Source: UBA1181 sp045226255 (lineage in GTDB: Bacteria > Bacteroidota > Bacteroidia > Bacteroidales > Paludibacteraceae). Taken from it: DNA of 64,000 bases. Every line of letters starts with the position of its first letter. The first letter of the stretch is position 1. The notes under the pieces were generated by a model, which was given only the letters and a program-made list of their open reading frames with translations, made no database searches and was not told the DNA's origin. Position numbers and translations under genes: made by a program. Positions 33,364 to 42,411 of the stretch are shown one piece after another. The stretch is taken from the NCBI GenBank assembly GCA_045226255.1, contig JBGVCG010000022.1:132470-196469 (forward strand). Direction: 5' to 3'.

Positions 33364-33776
33364 TGACACAACAATTTGAATTCACATTATCGGAGAAGCG
33401 TCGCGGCTGTCATCTGGTCACCCAGGAGGTGATGCAACACCTGGCGGGGAAACTGCCGCAAACGGGGCTCTTGAACCTCTTCGTGAAGCACACGTCATGT
33501 GCCCTCTCGATCAACGAGAACGCCGACCCGGACGTGCGGGGCGACATGGAGCAGATCCTCAACCACCTGGTGCCGGAGAATGCGCCCTACTACGACCACA
33601 CGCTCGAAGGGGCTGACGACATGCCCGCCCACGCCAAGTGCAGCATGTTCGGCGTGAGCCTAACCATTCCCATCACTAATGGCCGACTGAACCTCGGCAC
33701 GTGGCAAGGCATCTACCTCTGCGAGTTCCGCAACTATGGTGGCGCTAGACGGGTGGTGGCTACGGTGATGGGGTGA
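33363..33776 (+). CDS. yjbQ: YjbQ/UPF0047 family protein (secondary thiamine-phosphate synthase type)
   Basis: The 137-residue protein has VKHTSCALSINENADPDVRGD with the conserved His/Glu/Asp, then HTLEGADDMPAH, and the ending LGTWQGIYLCEF. In E. coli the family has a weak thiamine-phosphate synthase activity. The last 66 bp plus stop are repeated at 35331-35398 beyond the serine hydrolase gene, see the repeat entry. Confidence 0.9.
   Translation: MTQQFEFTLSEKRRGCHLVTQEVMQHLAGKLPQTGLLNLFVKHTSCALSINENADPDVRGDMEQILNHLVPENAPYYDHTLEGADDMPAHAKCSMFGVSLTIPITNGRLNLGTWQGIYLCEFRNYGGARRVVATVMG
33709..33774 (+). repeat. 66-bp direct repeat, copy A (3' end of yjbQ)
   Basis: Identical to 35331-35396 at 65 of 66 positions (T at 33740 against C at 35362). 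Each copy is followed by an in-frame stop (TGA here, TAA in copy B). The pair flanks the serine hydrolase gene at a distance of 1622 bp. Confidence 0.9.
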
Positions 33777-33820
33777 GGGATAGCCCTTCCCCTCGTCGTG
33801 GACCATTTGGTTAGATGGGT

Positions 33821-35173
33821 TCACTTCTTCTTCACGAAAACCTTATTATCTTCCCCCATGCGGATCCGGATTGAATCCCTGGTGGCGTTATAGGTCATGT
33901 CTATATCGAATTGAAGACAACGAAAGAAATCCTTGGTACTTGCCTCGAGTTTTACTGGTATCGGACAACCTAACGATTCGGTCATAAGATGGTTACCGTT
34001 ATTGGTCAGGTTTAATGGGAGAGTGTCGCAAAGATATTCACCGACATACTCGTTTATCTGCAGGCTGTCTAGTGTTATAAAATGCAGGCTGGGGATGGAT
34101 ACCTCTTCTCCCTTTTGAATGGCACTGATGTACCATTGTATGGTGGAATTGTTGATGCCTGCTCCATTGAACAAGGTGACGGTGACCTGTCCGTCGTCAT
34201 ACTTCATACAGGAGAAGAATCTTTCGATCATCCCTTCATGGGAAAAACGTATTTTGCCATCTTCACTTGGTGTGCCATACAACCCCATCCCATACCCATC
34301 GATGAAATCGGTTATTTGTGCGAGGATCTCCTTCCCGAAGAATCCTGAGCCGAGCGCATATACATATTTCCGCAAATCTTTTGCGCATGAGACGATACTT
34401 CCCGTTCCAACACAGGTTGACGGATTCCATGGTTGCTCAAATTTCCATCCGTCATCGTAATCGTATGATTTAGTGCTGATGCTGGTTAAGTCCGTGAGAC
34501 TGTATGTATGTGTCAGTCCGAGAGGCTCTGCGATCTGCTCCTTCACCAGTTCCGCATAGCTTTTGTCATTCACTTGTTCGAGGATGTAAGCCAGCAACAC
34601 ATATCCGGTGTTGCAATATCTAAATGCCTTATTGGGTTCAAAGTTGGTTTTGAGTTGGGAGAATCTCTCCAGCATCTGCTCCTTTGTCTGTGGTTGGTAG
34701 ATGTATTCGAATACAGCACCTTCTGTATCGTTCATATAGTCTTGGATACCGCTTCTGTGGTGAAGCAGGTGGAAGATGGTGATGCTGTCGGCGTTGGGAA
34801 TATTCACGTTCGGGAAGAACTTGCCAAGCTTGTCGTCCAGCGAGAGTTTGCCTGCCTCGACCGCCTTAAGCGTAAGCAGGGCGGTGAATGATTTTGTGAT
34901 GGAACCGATTTTGAAAAGGGTAGTGTCTGTGATAGGCGTTTGGGTCTCGATATCGGCATAGCCCATTCTCCTTTCGTAAATCACGGAATCGCCTTGGGTG
35001 ATCAGTATGGCACCCATGCAGCGAGGTGCGATGGAGTCGAAGTACATGTCAAGGTTAATCATCGTGGAATCTTTGATTGGTTCTGTCGATACAGGACCCG
35101 TCTTACTGCACGAAATGAACATCTGGCCGCATAAGGCAGCAGCCATTAAGGGTAAAAACAATTTATACTTCAT
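33821..35173 (-). CDS. Serine hydrolase lipoprotein, beta-lactamase class C-like
   Basis: The 450-residue protein has a lipoprotein signal (MKYKLFLPLMAAALCGQMFISC). The class C/esterase motifs are SxxK in SITKSF (about 95) and YxN in YCNTGY near residue 188, with a KTG-equivalent in the region HEGMIERFF. A separate C-terminal domain from about 340 is beta-rich. Members are beta-lactamase-fold esterases or D-aminopeptidases rather than proven lactamases. It is inserted between two copies of the yjbQ 3' end and is oriented against the preceding genes. Confidence 0.87.
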   Translation of the reverse strand: MKYKLFLPLMAAALCGQMFISCSKTGPVSTEPIKDSTMINLDMYFDSIAPRCMGAILITQGDSVIYERRMGYADIETQTPITDTTLFKIGSITKSFTALLTLKAVEAGKLSLDDKLGKFFPNVNIPNADSITIFHLLHHRSGIQDYMNDTEGAVFEYIYQPQTKEQMLERFSQLKTNFEPNKAFRYCNTGYVLLAYILEQVNDKSYAELVKEQIAEPLGLTHTYSLTDLTSISTKSYDYDDGWKFEQPWNPSTCVGTGSIVSCAKDLRKYVYALGSGFFGKEILAQITDFIDGYGMGLYGTPSEDGKIRFSHEGMIERFFSCMKYDDGQVTVTLFNGAGINNSTIQWYISAIQKGEEVSIPSLHFITLDSLQINEYVGEYLCDTLPLNLTNNGNHLMTESLGCPIPVKLEASTKDFFRCLQFDIDMTYNATRDSIRIRMGEDNKVFVKKK

Positions 35174-35217
35174 AGATCTAATTTATGTTTTGTGAATCTG
35201 CTCTTTAAGGATATGCC

Positions 35218-35225
35218 AAAGGTAC
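35218..35225 (-). promoter_or_regulatory. -7 promoter element of the serine hydrolase gene
   Basis: The minus strand reads TACCTTTG, matching TAnnTTTG, 45 bp before the ATG. No clear -33 box is seen. Confidence 0.45.
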
Positions 35226-35330
35226 GAAATGTTTAGGAGAATCCTTCCTTTGGCTGGATTCCTTTTGGGTATTTTTTTGTGCAACTAACCCCAAACTGCC
35301 TTTTCGGGTACATATGTTTCTTTTATTAAA

Positions 35331-35398
35331 GCATCTACCTCTGCGAGTTCCGCAACTATGGCGGCGCTAGACGGGTGGTGGCTACGGTGATGGGGTAA
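35331..35398 (+). pseudogene. Duplicated 3' end of yjbQ (copy B)
   Basis: Codons match the last 22 codons of yjbQ (IYLCEFRNYGGARRVVATVM, then a last Gly) followed by TAA. No upstream part of the gene is present; the match starts abruptly at GCATCTACC. It could be the old end of yjbQ displaced when the serine hydrolase segment entered, or an insertion-generated duplication. Confidence 0.85.
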
Positions 35399-35451
35399 TT
35401 TCTTTATGCCTATCAGACAAAAAACTTTAGTGTCAGAGCTGGCAACAGAGT

Positions 35452-37710
35452 TTAAATGTTCGAATGTATTCCAAGCAGTTCTTTGCCAGTCAGGAATATT
35501 GGTTCGCCGTTTACATAGTCTTTGGTGGATTGTGCGTTGGATATGATTTTGGAGATGTTGATTCCTTTTGAGAGTTGAACCTCCTCATCAAATACAAAGC
35601 AAAAATAGTTGCCTTGAGGATTTGGATATCCAGCCTTACGCATACGTTCCTCGTCCATGGTGGCGTGGTGGTGAACATGGAAAACACGGTAGTCGTTTTT
35701 GCTTTCCTCTCCGAACTTATAAAGGATGACAAACTTCACATCTGTTCCATCAAGGAAAGAAGGAGATAACGCACCTTCACGCTCTTCTGTTCCTCTCCGT
35801 TTTAGACGAACATTATATAGATTTGTGCCTTTGTCGTTCTTACCCATGATCCATTCCAACTGTTCTTCTGAATGATAACAACCAATGAGGAAATGCTGGT
35901 TCAGGTAACGCTCTATATGGTGGACTGTGAAAAAAGACGGGGAGATTTCCTCTTTTCCCGCGTTTTGAGCCACTTTCGGTAGCAGATCGGCAGGGTTCTT
36001 CTCCAAGGCGCATTTCTTGCAGTAAAATGCAGGTTTCAACAGTGTCAGCAGCAGTTCGTTCTCATTGGTGAATTTTTCGCCTTTATCGAGAGCAAGCGAA
36101 TAATACGGTTGCGGTTCCTCCGTTTTGTAGGGGGTGAAAACCTTGCCCAACAACTGTTGAAAATTGTTTTTCAGAAATTCTTCGGCATTAACACCTTCAC
36201 GTGGTGTCATGGCATAGAAGTCGAAATCCTTCTGTAGCCATTCTTGTATTTCATTGCGGAATTTATCCCTTATTTTACATTTCCAGTCTTTTTTCTTCAA
36301 TGCATTGTTCCTTGCGTAAAGGGACAAAACATAGAGGAAGTTCACGTCATAGTGGAAAAGTAGGAGCGTGTCTCTGTCGAAAAGCCTATTTTTGAATTGC
36401 TCTTTGCGATGGTGGTTCTGACTCCTGTCGGTCTTTTCGATGCCATCATTCTCATAACTCAGAGTTTCGTCAATCTTTGCGGAGAGGAAAAAGTTGGGAA
36501 TGATATTATATCCTTCCGTTACGTCGTCTCGTAGTTTTACCCCCGATGTCGGTTCCTTCCCATCGTTGAAGATGTCCAGATTCCATTGGATGACGTTTCT
36601 TGCGTAGGTATATTGTTTGTAGATGGATTCCTTACCTATATTGTGCCCCATCTTGTAATATTTCGAGTCACCGATGTAGTAGGTTTGTCTGTGTGTGCTT
36701 TCGTTTTCTATCAGGCTTTGGGCGGTGAACAGGTGGTCTATGATTTTACCGTCTTCTTGTTCCTTTTCCATATTGTCTGGTAGTACTTTGTCACCTATCA
36801 GTTCGTCGATGATGGATTCGAAGACGATGTTGAAGTTCTTGGCCAACAGATATTCCTTCTTCTCAGTATTGATGGATACCTGCCTGGTTTCGTCGAAGAA
36901 AGCGTAGCAAAGGTTCCACAACTCCAATGCTTTATCAGAAAAGTATTTGTATTTGATTTGGCGTAGGCGTGTCACTCCGTATCCTTTGATGTAGGTGTTA
37001 AACTGTGCGCCTGTAATAAGTTGGAATTGGAATCTGATCTCTTTGGGGAATCCATACGTATCGCCTATGTAGTTTAGAATGGAGAAGAAGATAACCAATA
37101 GTTCTTCGTCGAAATTGATTTGTCGTTTCTTATTTACTGGATTTAGGTAAATCGGGTCTCCGTTCTGTATGAATGCTTTCTTTTGGCTGATGGTGCGTGT
37201 CCAGTTTATTTTGTTATAACCGGAGTGCATGTTTTTGACGATGAACAGAAAGAAGTTCTGGTTGTCGTGGTTGAATTGAAGCAGTTGCAGCAGGATGTCG
37301 AGGTAGGTGTTGCTCATGCGTCGATTCCCTTTGCCAATCTCTGCTTTCTTCGAGTGATAGACAATGCTGGTCTGGTTTCTCTTGTCGTTTTTGTAGACCA
37401 CGATGGCACGGTATATCCAGACAGCAAATTTGTAGAGGAAATCTTTCTCAGGAATTCCTTTCTCCAAGGGCTTGTCTATCCAGACAATTTCTTCTGGTTT
37501 ATATTTGCCAAATGCCAGTTCCTCCCTGTTTACATCTTTAAGCAATACTTTCGGGAGAATAAACACGCAGTCTTTTAATAGGGCATTGTAATAATACCCC
37601 ACATAGTGAATGGAGACTTTCCCCTCTACGTTTTCCAAGGCGTCAATGCCATGCAAAACGTCTTTCACTTTGGCGGCGTCGTACTGATATTCTTCGATAA
37701 GTATTCTCAT
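35452..37710 (-). CDS. Restriction nuclease subunit, McrC/LlaJI-like
   Basis: The 752-residue protein has a likely PD-(D/E)xK nuclease core: YYIGDSKYYKMG near residue 350, followed by a Gln/Tyr helix (KESIYKQYTYARNVIQ), as in McrC and LlaJI-type restriction subunits. The C-terminal half (from about 580: FYCKKCALEKN, HHHAT) may bind DNA or a metal. Its ATG overlaps the stop of the McrB-like ATPase gene by 4 bp, matching the ATPase-nuclease pairing of McrBC and LlaJI systems. The end product would cut unmodified DNA. Confidence 0.75.
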   Translation of the reverse strand: MRILIEEYQYDAAKVKDVLHGIDALENVEGKVSIHYVGYYYNALLKDCVFILPKVLLKDVNREELAFGKYKPEEIVWIDKPLEKGIPEKDFLYKFAVWIYRAIVVYKNDKRNQTSIVYHSKKAEIGKGNRRMSNTYLDILLQLLQFNHDNQNFFLFIVKNMHSGYNKINWTRTISQKKAFIQNGDPIYLNPVNKKRQINFDEELLVIFFSILNYIGDTYGFPKEIRFQFQLITGAQFNTYIKGYGVTRLRQIKYKYFSDKALELWNLCYAFFDETRQVSINTEKKEYLLAKNFNIVFESIIDELIGDKVLPDNMEKEQEDGKIIDHLFTAQSLIENESTHRQTYYIGDSKYYKMGHNIGKESIYKQYTYARNVIQWNLDIFNDGKEPTSGVKLRDDVTEGYNIIPNFFLSAKIDETLSYENDGIEKTDRSQNHHRKEQFKNRLFDRDTLLLFHYDVNFLYVLSLYARNNALKKKDWKCKIRDKFRNEIQEWLQKDFDFYAMTPREGVNAEEFLKNNFQQLLGKVFTPYKTEEPQPYYSLALDKGEKFTNENELLLTLLKPAFYCKKCALEKNPADLLPKVAQNAGKEEISPSFFTVHHIERYLNQHFLIGCYHSEEQLEWIMGKNDKGTNLYNVRLKRRGTEEREGALSPSFLDGTDVKFVILYKFGEESKNDYRVFHVHHHATMDEERMRKAGYPNPQGNYFCFVFDEEVQLSKGINISKIISNAQSTKDYVNGEPIFLTGKELLGIHSNI

Positions 37711-39911
37711 GCTTGCTCGTCAATCTTTTCAATCTTAATGCCCCAGTCTTGTGCGTTAACTTTTGACATGAGATCATTTATACTTCTGAAAGATACCTGA
37801 TTGCATACATAAATCTTCTCGCCATTTTGAAGATTAATGGCATCATATCTATTCTCGAAATTACCATCCTTTGATTCTTTTGATTTTGTCTCGTAATCGT
37901 CGCTTGAAATAACAAATGTAACTCTAGCATTTAGTTTTTTCCATGCATCAACAATGTCTTGTGCGGTTGAATCTGGGTGATTTTTCACATAGATGGAAAC
38001 GGCTTCAAATGGCACATGTTTCTTTACAAATTCTCCGTTTTGATTTATGGAAAACTTTGATTTGTCTCTTTTCTTCTGGTCCGTTGAATTTGTGGAATCA
38101 TCATCTTCATCATCATTATCCTCATCATCTCCATCCTCATTCCCATTCCCATCAGATGCAATTTTTGAGGTATCATTGATGGGGTGTAAATTTAGGTTCG
38201 TCATGAACTGAGAAATCTCTTTTTCCACAACCATGGTGTCGTCATCCATTCCAACAGTATAAAACTTATTGAAGGATGGTTTTGATTCATCAGATCCTTT
38301 GAATATGTTATCTCCCTCTTCAATAAAATCTTTGAACACGTCGTTCCAAAGATAGAAGATAACCTTGTCCACAAATTTCTCTGCGCTGATAATACCTTCT
38401 TCGTCGGCTTTGCAGAAGAAGTAGCCGAGCTTTTTGTCTTCCGAGTGTGTGGCTTCGCCTATCTTCTCGTTAATCTTTTCCAGAAAGTCCCACCAATCGT
38501 ATTGTTTGCCGTTGACCTCGATCCTCCAGTTCTTTCCAGCGTTTGATATTGGCACGTATTTCCAGTCCCAACGGCGCTTGAATGCGCTGTCAATCGGAAA
38601 GAGGCTTTGGTCGCTGGTATTCATGGTTGCCCATATGTAAAGGTTGTTTGGCAATAACAGTTCTTCTCCGTTAAGCACTTTCGCAACAACATCTTTCCCG
38701 TCAAATAGGTCGTTGATTTCTTCTTTTCCTGCGATGGATAATCCCTTAAAAGCTTTTTCCAACTGTTTTCTCATATCATTGTCGGCCTTGATTGGATAGT
38801 CCGAGAAGCCCATTGGGTTACGGTCGAGAAGTTGGAAGAGGTCTCCGAAGATTTGGGCACAGTTGCCACGATTGATTTCCTCGATGATGAGGTATTGATG
38901 TTGCGGCTGATCACCTTCTTTTGCATCGGCATATAGTTTCCATGCATTGATGTATGCTTCGAGGAAGGCTTGTCTCACAAATTCGTAGACGATACGGGTT
39001 TCCGTCACATCTTCTCCATTTTCCCTGATTACTTTCCCTGTCACATCTCGCATGGGAACTTCTATAGTTGTCGGTTTGTAACATCCCACGAATGTGGAGT
39101 AATCACTGTCTGGGTGGAATGTTGTGCGGATGACATGCCCACTTTTGTTGGCTTCAGCGGTCTGGTCTTTGATGGTGTGGCTCTTGCCTGTGCCTGGGGC
39201 TCCATAGTAGATTTGCTGGAGATTCTTGTTGAATGTGTCTTTGTATTCTTTCTTGTTGAAAGGATACATTTCGTCGAAATTGACCTGGCTGATTAAAAAA
39301 TAATCAGTAGTGTCTAACGCGGCATATAGAGGCTGAATAAATGGGCCGCGACTTAGTTCCCCTACTGCAGCTGTCACTGATTTCTTTTCTGCTGTTATGT
39401 TTATTCCTAAGTCATTCTCTCCATTGGAAATACTAGTCAATAAATCAGAATCTGAATATAGACTATTATCATAGGATATCTCTCTTTTTTCTATATCAAA
39501 TATATTGGCAACAGTATCTGAGCTGAGATTGAAATCTTTGACGAACTTTGCAACTAAATAATCGTCTGTGACATCGTCTGGCATCTGTTCTTTGCGATAA
39601 GCCCATATTATTAGATCGAATATATTAGGAAGATTTCTTCCTTGTTTTAAGAAAAAGGTATGCCATTGAGTGGAAAATTTTATATACCATAATTTGCCAG
39701 TATCAACATAATTTTTTTTCTCATTAGACAAGCAAAATAAGCGTTCTATATAATTGGACAATTCGCTACAATTAAACTTATAAGTTCTTCCCTGTAAAAT
39801 TGTACTATCTAATTGTTTCATTATACATAGCAGTCCCCATGATTTATTTGTCATGTTCCCTTGGAAGTTGCTATATGCTTTGGACACACAATCTAAGCTA
39901 AAGTATTTCAT
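37707..39911 (-). CDS. McrB-like AAA+ restriction ATPase/GTPase
   Basis: The 734-residue protein has Walker A YGAPGTGKSH near residue 235 and the Walker B/sensor block LIIEEINRGNCAQIFGDLFQLLDR near 340, with the TMNTSDQSLFPID region after it. These are hallmarks of the McrB family. The N-terminal 200 residues are the variable part that would read target DNA. An acidic low-complexity stretch (about 595-615, GNEDGDDEDNDDEDDD) precedes a C-terminal extra domain. It probably assembles with the downstream nuclease. Confidence 0.88.
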   Translation of the reverse strand: MKYFSLDCVSKAYSNFQGNMTNKSWGLLCIMKQLDSTILQGRTYKFNCSELSNYIERLFCLSNEKKNYVDTGKLWYIKFSTQWHTFFLKQGRNLPNIFDLIIWAYRKEQMPDDVTDDYLVAKFVKDFNLSSDTVANIFDIEKREISYDNSLYSDSDLLTSISNGENDLGINITAEKKSVTAAVGELSRGPFIQPLYAALDTTDYFLISQVNFDEMYPFNKKEYKDTFNKNLQQIYYGAPGTGKSHTIKDQTAEANKSGHVIRTTFHPDSDYSTFVGCYKPTTIEVPMRDVTGKVIRENGEDVTETRIVYEFVRQAFLEAYINAWKLYADAKEGDQPQHQYLIIEEINRGNCAQIFGDLFQLLDRNPMGFSDYPIKADNDMRKQLEKAFKGLSIAGKEEINDLFDGKDVVAKVLNGEELLLPNNLYIWATMNTSDQSLFPIDSAFKRRWDWKYVPISNAGKNWRIEVNGKQYDWWDFLEKINEKIGEATHSEDKKLGYFFCKADEEGIISAEKFVDKVIFYLWNDVFKDFIEEGDNIFKGSDESKPSFNKFYTVGMDDDTMVVEKEISQFMTNLNLHPINDTSKIASDGNGNEDGDDEDNDDEDDDSTNSTDQKKRDKSKFSINQNGEFVKKHVPFEAVSIYVKNHPDSTAQDIVDAWKKLNARVTFVISSDDYETKSKESKDGNFENRYDAINLQNGEKIYVCNQVSFRSINDLMSKVNAQDWGIKIEKIDEQA

Positions 39912-40954
39912 TTTAGAATTTTATTTTTATATGTTTCTATCATGTTTTTCATAATCAACTTGATAATAGGAACACTTACAGAATTGCCCAATTGGTGGTA
40001 TGCTTGTGCATCTGAAACAGGGAAAATAAAGTCGTCAGGAAATCCCTGCAATCGTTGCGCTTCAAGGACAGACAACTTCCTTCTTATATCCCATAGCTTA
40101 GGTGTCCTATTGGCAATAATGGTAGAAGCATATGTATCTAAACATGAATAAAATGCTTCTTGTATTTGAGTCTTTGCTGGGTCTCCAACATGAAACCGCA
40201 AAGAGCCATCTGGTTTTTGATAGGAAAAAATACCGTATTTCCCTTTTTTTGTATTTGGCTTATATTTGGAATTATCGTGTTGAACCCTATCTCCCTTTTG
40301 TGCGACACTAAAATGATAATCAATTCTGTCTAGTTCAAACTGAGACAGTTTTAGAGCTGGATTATTATCGTTTAAATCTATTATATCCCGCAGTACAGGA
40401 TGGGCGTCTATTGGATTAGGGAATTTAAAATCCACTTTTTCCCTAAAGGCTACACAATACCATCTTTCTCTTTTTTGAGGCAATCCGTAGTCGAGCGATG
40501 ATAAAATATCCCAGTGAGGGAAATAACCTAATTTTTTAAGCTTGTCAAGAATTATGTTGAGAGTTTTCCCATTTTCATGGGACTTTAACCCCTTGACATT
40601 TTCAAGAAATACCATTGGTGGTTTATGGTATTCTAATATTCTACATATGTCAAAAAAAAGTGTACCCCTGATTTCGTCATTAAATCCTTTTTTTTCTCCA
40701 GCATAACTGAATGGTTGGCAAGGAAATCCCGCTGTTAGGATGTCGAATGCAGGGATGTCTTTAGCTTCTACTGCTTTAATGTCACCTGTGGGAATTTCAT
40801 GAAAGTTAGCTTCGTATGTTTGCTGTGCAAATTTGTCGTTGTCAGAAGAAAACACACATTTCACATGGCAATCATTCATTGCTAAACGAAACCCTCCTAT
40901 TCCACAAAACAAATCAATTCCTGTATATCCCTTTTCTGACATTATCTCTTTCAT
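39908..40954 (-). CDS. DNA (cytosine-5) methyltransferase of the restriction system
   Basis: The 348-residue protein has the C5-methylase motifs in order: I DLFCGIGGFRLA, IV GFPCQPFSYAG with the catalytic Cys, VI FLENVKGL, VIII QKRERWYCV and X YHQLGNSVSVPI. It should protect the host from the nuclease encoded downstream. Its stop overlaps the ATPase start by 4 bp. The ATG at 40954 is used; the ATG at 40942 has an AAAGAG box and more leader and is a good alternative, while the upstream TTG lies in the promoter. Confidence 0.92.
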   Translation of the reverse strand: MKEIMSEKGYTGIDLFCGIGGFRLAMNDCHVKCVFSSDNDKFAQQTYEANFHEIPTGDIKAVEAKDIPAFDILTAGFPCQPFSYAGEKKGFNDEIRGTLFFDICRILEYHKPPMVFLENVKGLKSHENGKTLNIILDKLKKLGYFPHWDILSSLDYGLPQKRERWYCVAFREKVDFKFPNPIDAHPVLRDIIDLNDNNPALKLSQFELDRIDYHFSVAQKGDRVQHDNSKYKPNTKKGKYGIFSYQKPDGSLRFHVGDPAKTQIQEAFYSCLDTYASTIIANRTPKLWDIRRKLSVLEAQRLQGFPDDFIFPVSDAQAYHQLGNSVSVPIIKLIMKNMIETYKNKILK

Positions 40955-40963
40955 TTTTGGTTG

Positions 40964-40971
40964 CAAATTTA
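40964..40971 (-). promoter_or_regulatory. -7 promoter element upstream of the methyltransferase
   Basis: The minus strand reads TAAATTTG, matching TAnnTTTG, 10 bp before the first ATG. It would let the methylase be expressed independently of the upstream membrane-protein gene. No -33 box is visible. Confidence 0.4.
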
Positions 40972-40981
40972 TCCCATTTTT

Positions 40982-41512
40982 TTATTTATTAGTTATATTA
41001 TCTTTTAAATTACTGTCTCTTATAAGTATAAGATACGTTTCTGTGATAGCTCGAATAGTTGTTATCAAAACATTAAATAATAGAACAATATATAAAGAAT
41101 TCAGTAATATGGCAATGGCTTTTATGTAAACAAAATTGAATATATGGGCTAGAACATATCCAATACATAAAAATCCTTCAACTAATATGAGATAAGCATA
41201 TAAAATTATAACAAGTTCATATAATGTTGCTTTCCTACCTCGAAAAATTATGTTGGTTTTATAATTACTGGCTTCTTTCATTTTCTCACGACCTAATAAC
41301 ATATTTAGGGAAGCCAATGTGAAACAAAATAGTGTTCCGACAAAACCAAAGGTGTGTTCTATTATATAATACTGACTATTTATCCCATACACAAATGATA
41401 GAATCAAGCATGTAATACCCAGTAAAATTGGCAATCCCCATTCGGGAATGAGATTTTTCTTTTTTGATGTAAAAAGATAGTCTATAAACACATATAGGAA
41501 TTCAACGTTCAT
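40982..41512 (-). CDS. Four-helix membrane protein, possible effector of a defence pair
   Basis: The 176-residue protein has about four predicted membrane segments (about 25-45, 52-75, 95-118 and 122-155) and short charged tails. The small size, membrane character and a 4-bp overlap with the preceding cytosolic gene resemble the RexB partner in a RexA-RexB pair, but I see no sequence motif shared with RexB, so this is analogy only. It lies 28 bp before the restriction methylase. Confidence 0.6.
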   Translation of the reverse strand: MNVEFLYVFIDYLFTSKKKNLIPEWGLPILLGITCLILSFVYGINSQYYIIEHTFGFVGTLFCFTLASLNMLLGREKMKEASNYKTNIIFRGRKATLYELVIILYAYLILVEGFLCIGYVLAHIFNFVYIKAIAILLNSLYIVLLFNVLITTIRAITETYLILIRDSNLKDNITNK

Positions 41513-42393
41513 GATCTGTAATCGTTCGAAAGCATTTTTAGTTGGGCAAAAACACTAGGTGTATCATACTCTCCTGTATCTCTATTTCGTTCAACTTCAA
41601 TGTATTCTTTTTTGACAAGGTGCTCAGTGTCAATTATGGCTTCGTTGTTGTTGGACATCCTCCCTTTGATTCTAATTCTTCTAATCGAAGATTTTGTGTC
41701 GTTAAACTTATTTACCACGTCATAGACCATTGTTTTAATCGTCTTTTTCTTTTCCGACTTTACCGATAGTACTATGTTCTCTTGTACGTTTTCTGTGATA
41801 TTTGAGAAGTTTAGAGCTTCTGATCCTAGTAAAGATTTATTTATATAGATTTCTGCACATACAACTCTGCTCATATTGTTTAGAACTTCTCTGAAATCAT
41901 TGTTTGGTATCATATAGAAGATGAAGCTTCCAACAATTTTTTCTTCTGATGATTCGTTGTATGATGGAATAAAACTATTCAGATAATCAATTATGTTTGC
42001 CATTTTCATATGGTTTTGACCAGTTTCAAGGAATACAATTGCTTCATTCTCCTGAAATTTCAAAAGAACATGTGTTTTTATTTGTTCTCCTTCTTCGATT
42101 CGTTTGGGATTATCTCTTGATTCAACTGTGTTTTTATCAATAAGTGGGGCTCTATAACTATGTTTGGCGCTTTTAAATAATAATTCAGCGATTTTTCCGT
42201 GCTCATTATAATTACAGGAGTCTATAAAACAAAATTTCTCGCTTGTCAACTCGTGTTTGCGATTTATCTTGTTTAATTCACAAATATAACTCAGCAATGG
42301 AGGTAAAGAATCATTTACATTACTAAATTGTTCTTCCTCGTTTTCTGTAAAAGAAAGCTGAATACTAAAAAAACCCACTTTTTTTTTGTCCAT
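41509..42393 (-). CDS. Hypothetical cytosolic partner protein of the membrane gene
   Basis: The 294-residue protein has no signal peptide. It begins with MDKKKVGFFSIQLSF, an N-terminal alpha-beta part up to about residue 200, and a basic C-terminal half (KSEKKKTIKTMVYDVVNKFN..., RRIRIKGRMSNN) that could bind nucleic acid. It is coupled by ATGA overlap to the four-helix membrane protein and stands 18 bp behind a small gene. I do not recognise the family. The position, beside a restriction operon, fits a sensor or defence role. Confidence 0.6.
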   Translation of the reverse strand: MDKKKVGFFSIQLSFTENEEEQFSNVNDSLPPLLSYICELNKINRKHELTSEKFCFIDSCNYNEHGKIAELLFKSAKHSYRAPLIDKNTVESRDNPKRIEEGEQIKTHVLLKFQENEAIVFLETGQNHMKMANIIDYLNSFIPSYNESSEEKIVGSFIFYMIPNNDFREVLNNMSRVVCAEIYINKSLLGSEALNFSNITENVQENIVLSVKSEKKKTIKTMVYDVVNKFNDTKSSIRRIRIKGRMSNNNEAIIDTEHLVKKEYIEVERNRDTGEYDTPSVFAQLKMLSNDYRS

Positions 42394-42411
42394 AATTATT
42401 AATTTGTGATT

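Noticed and set aside
40982..42393. Firm assignment as RexA/RexB
   Set aside because: Only size, topology and gene overlap match; no sequence motif of either protein could be recognised.
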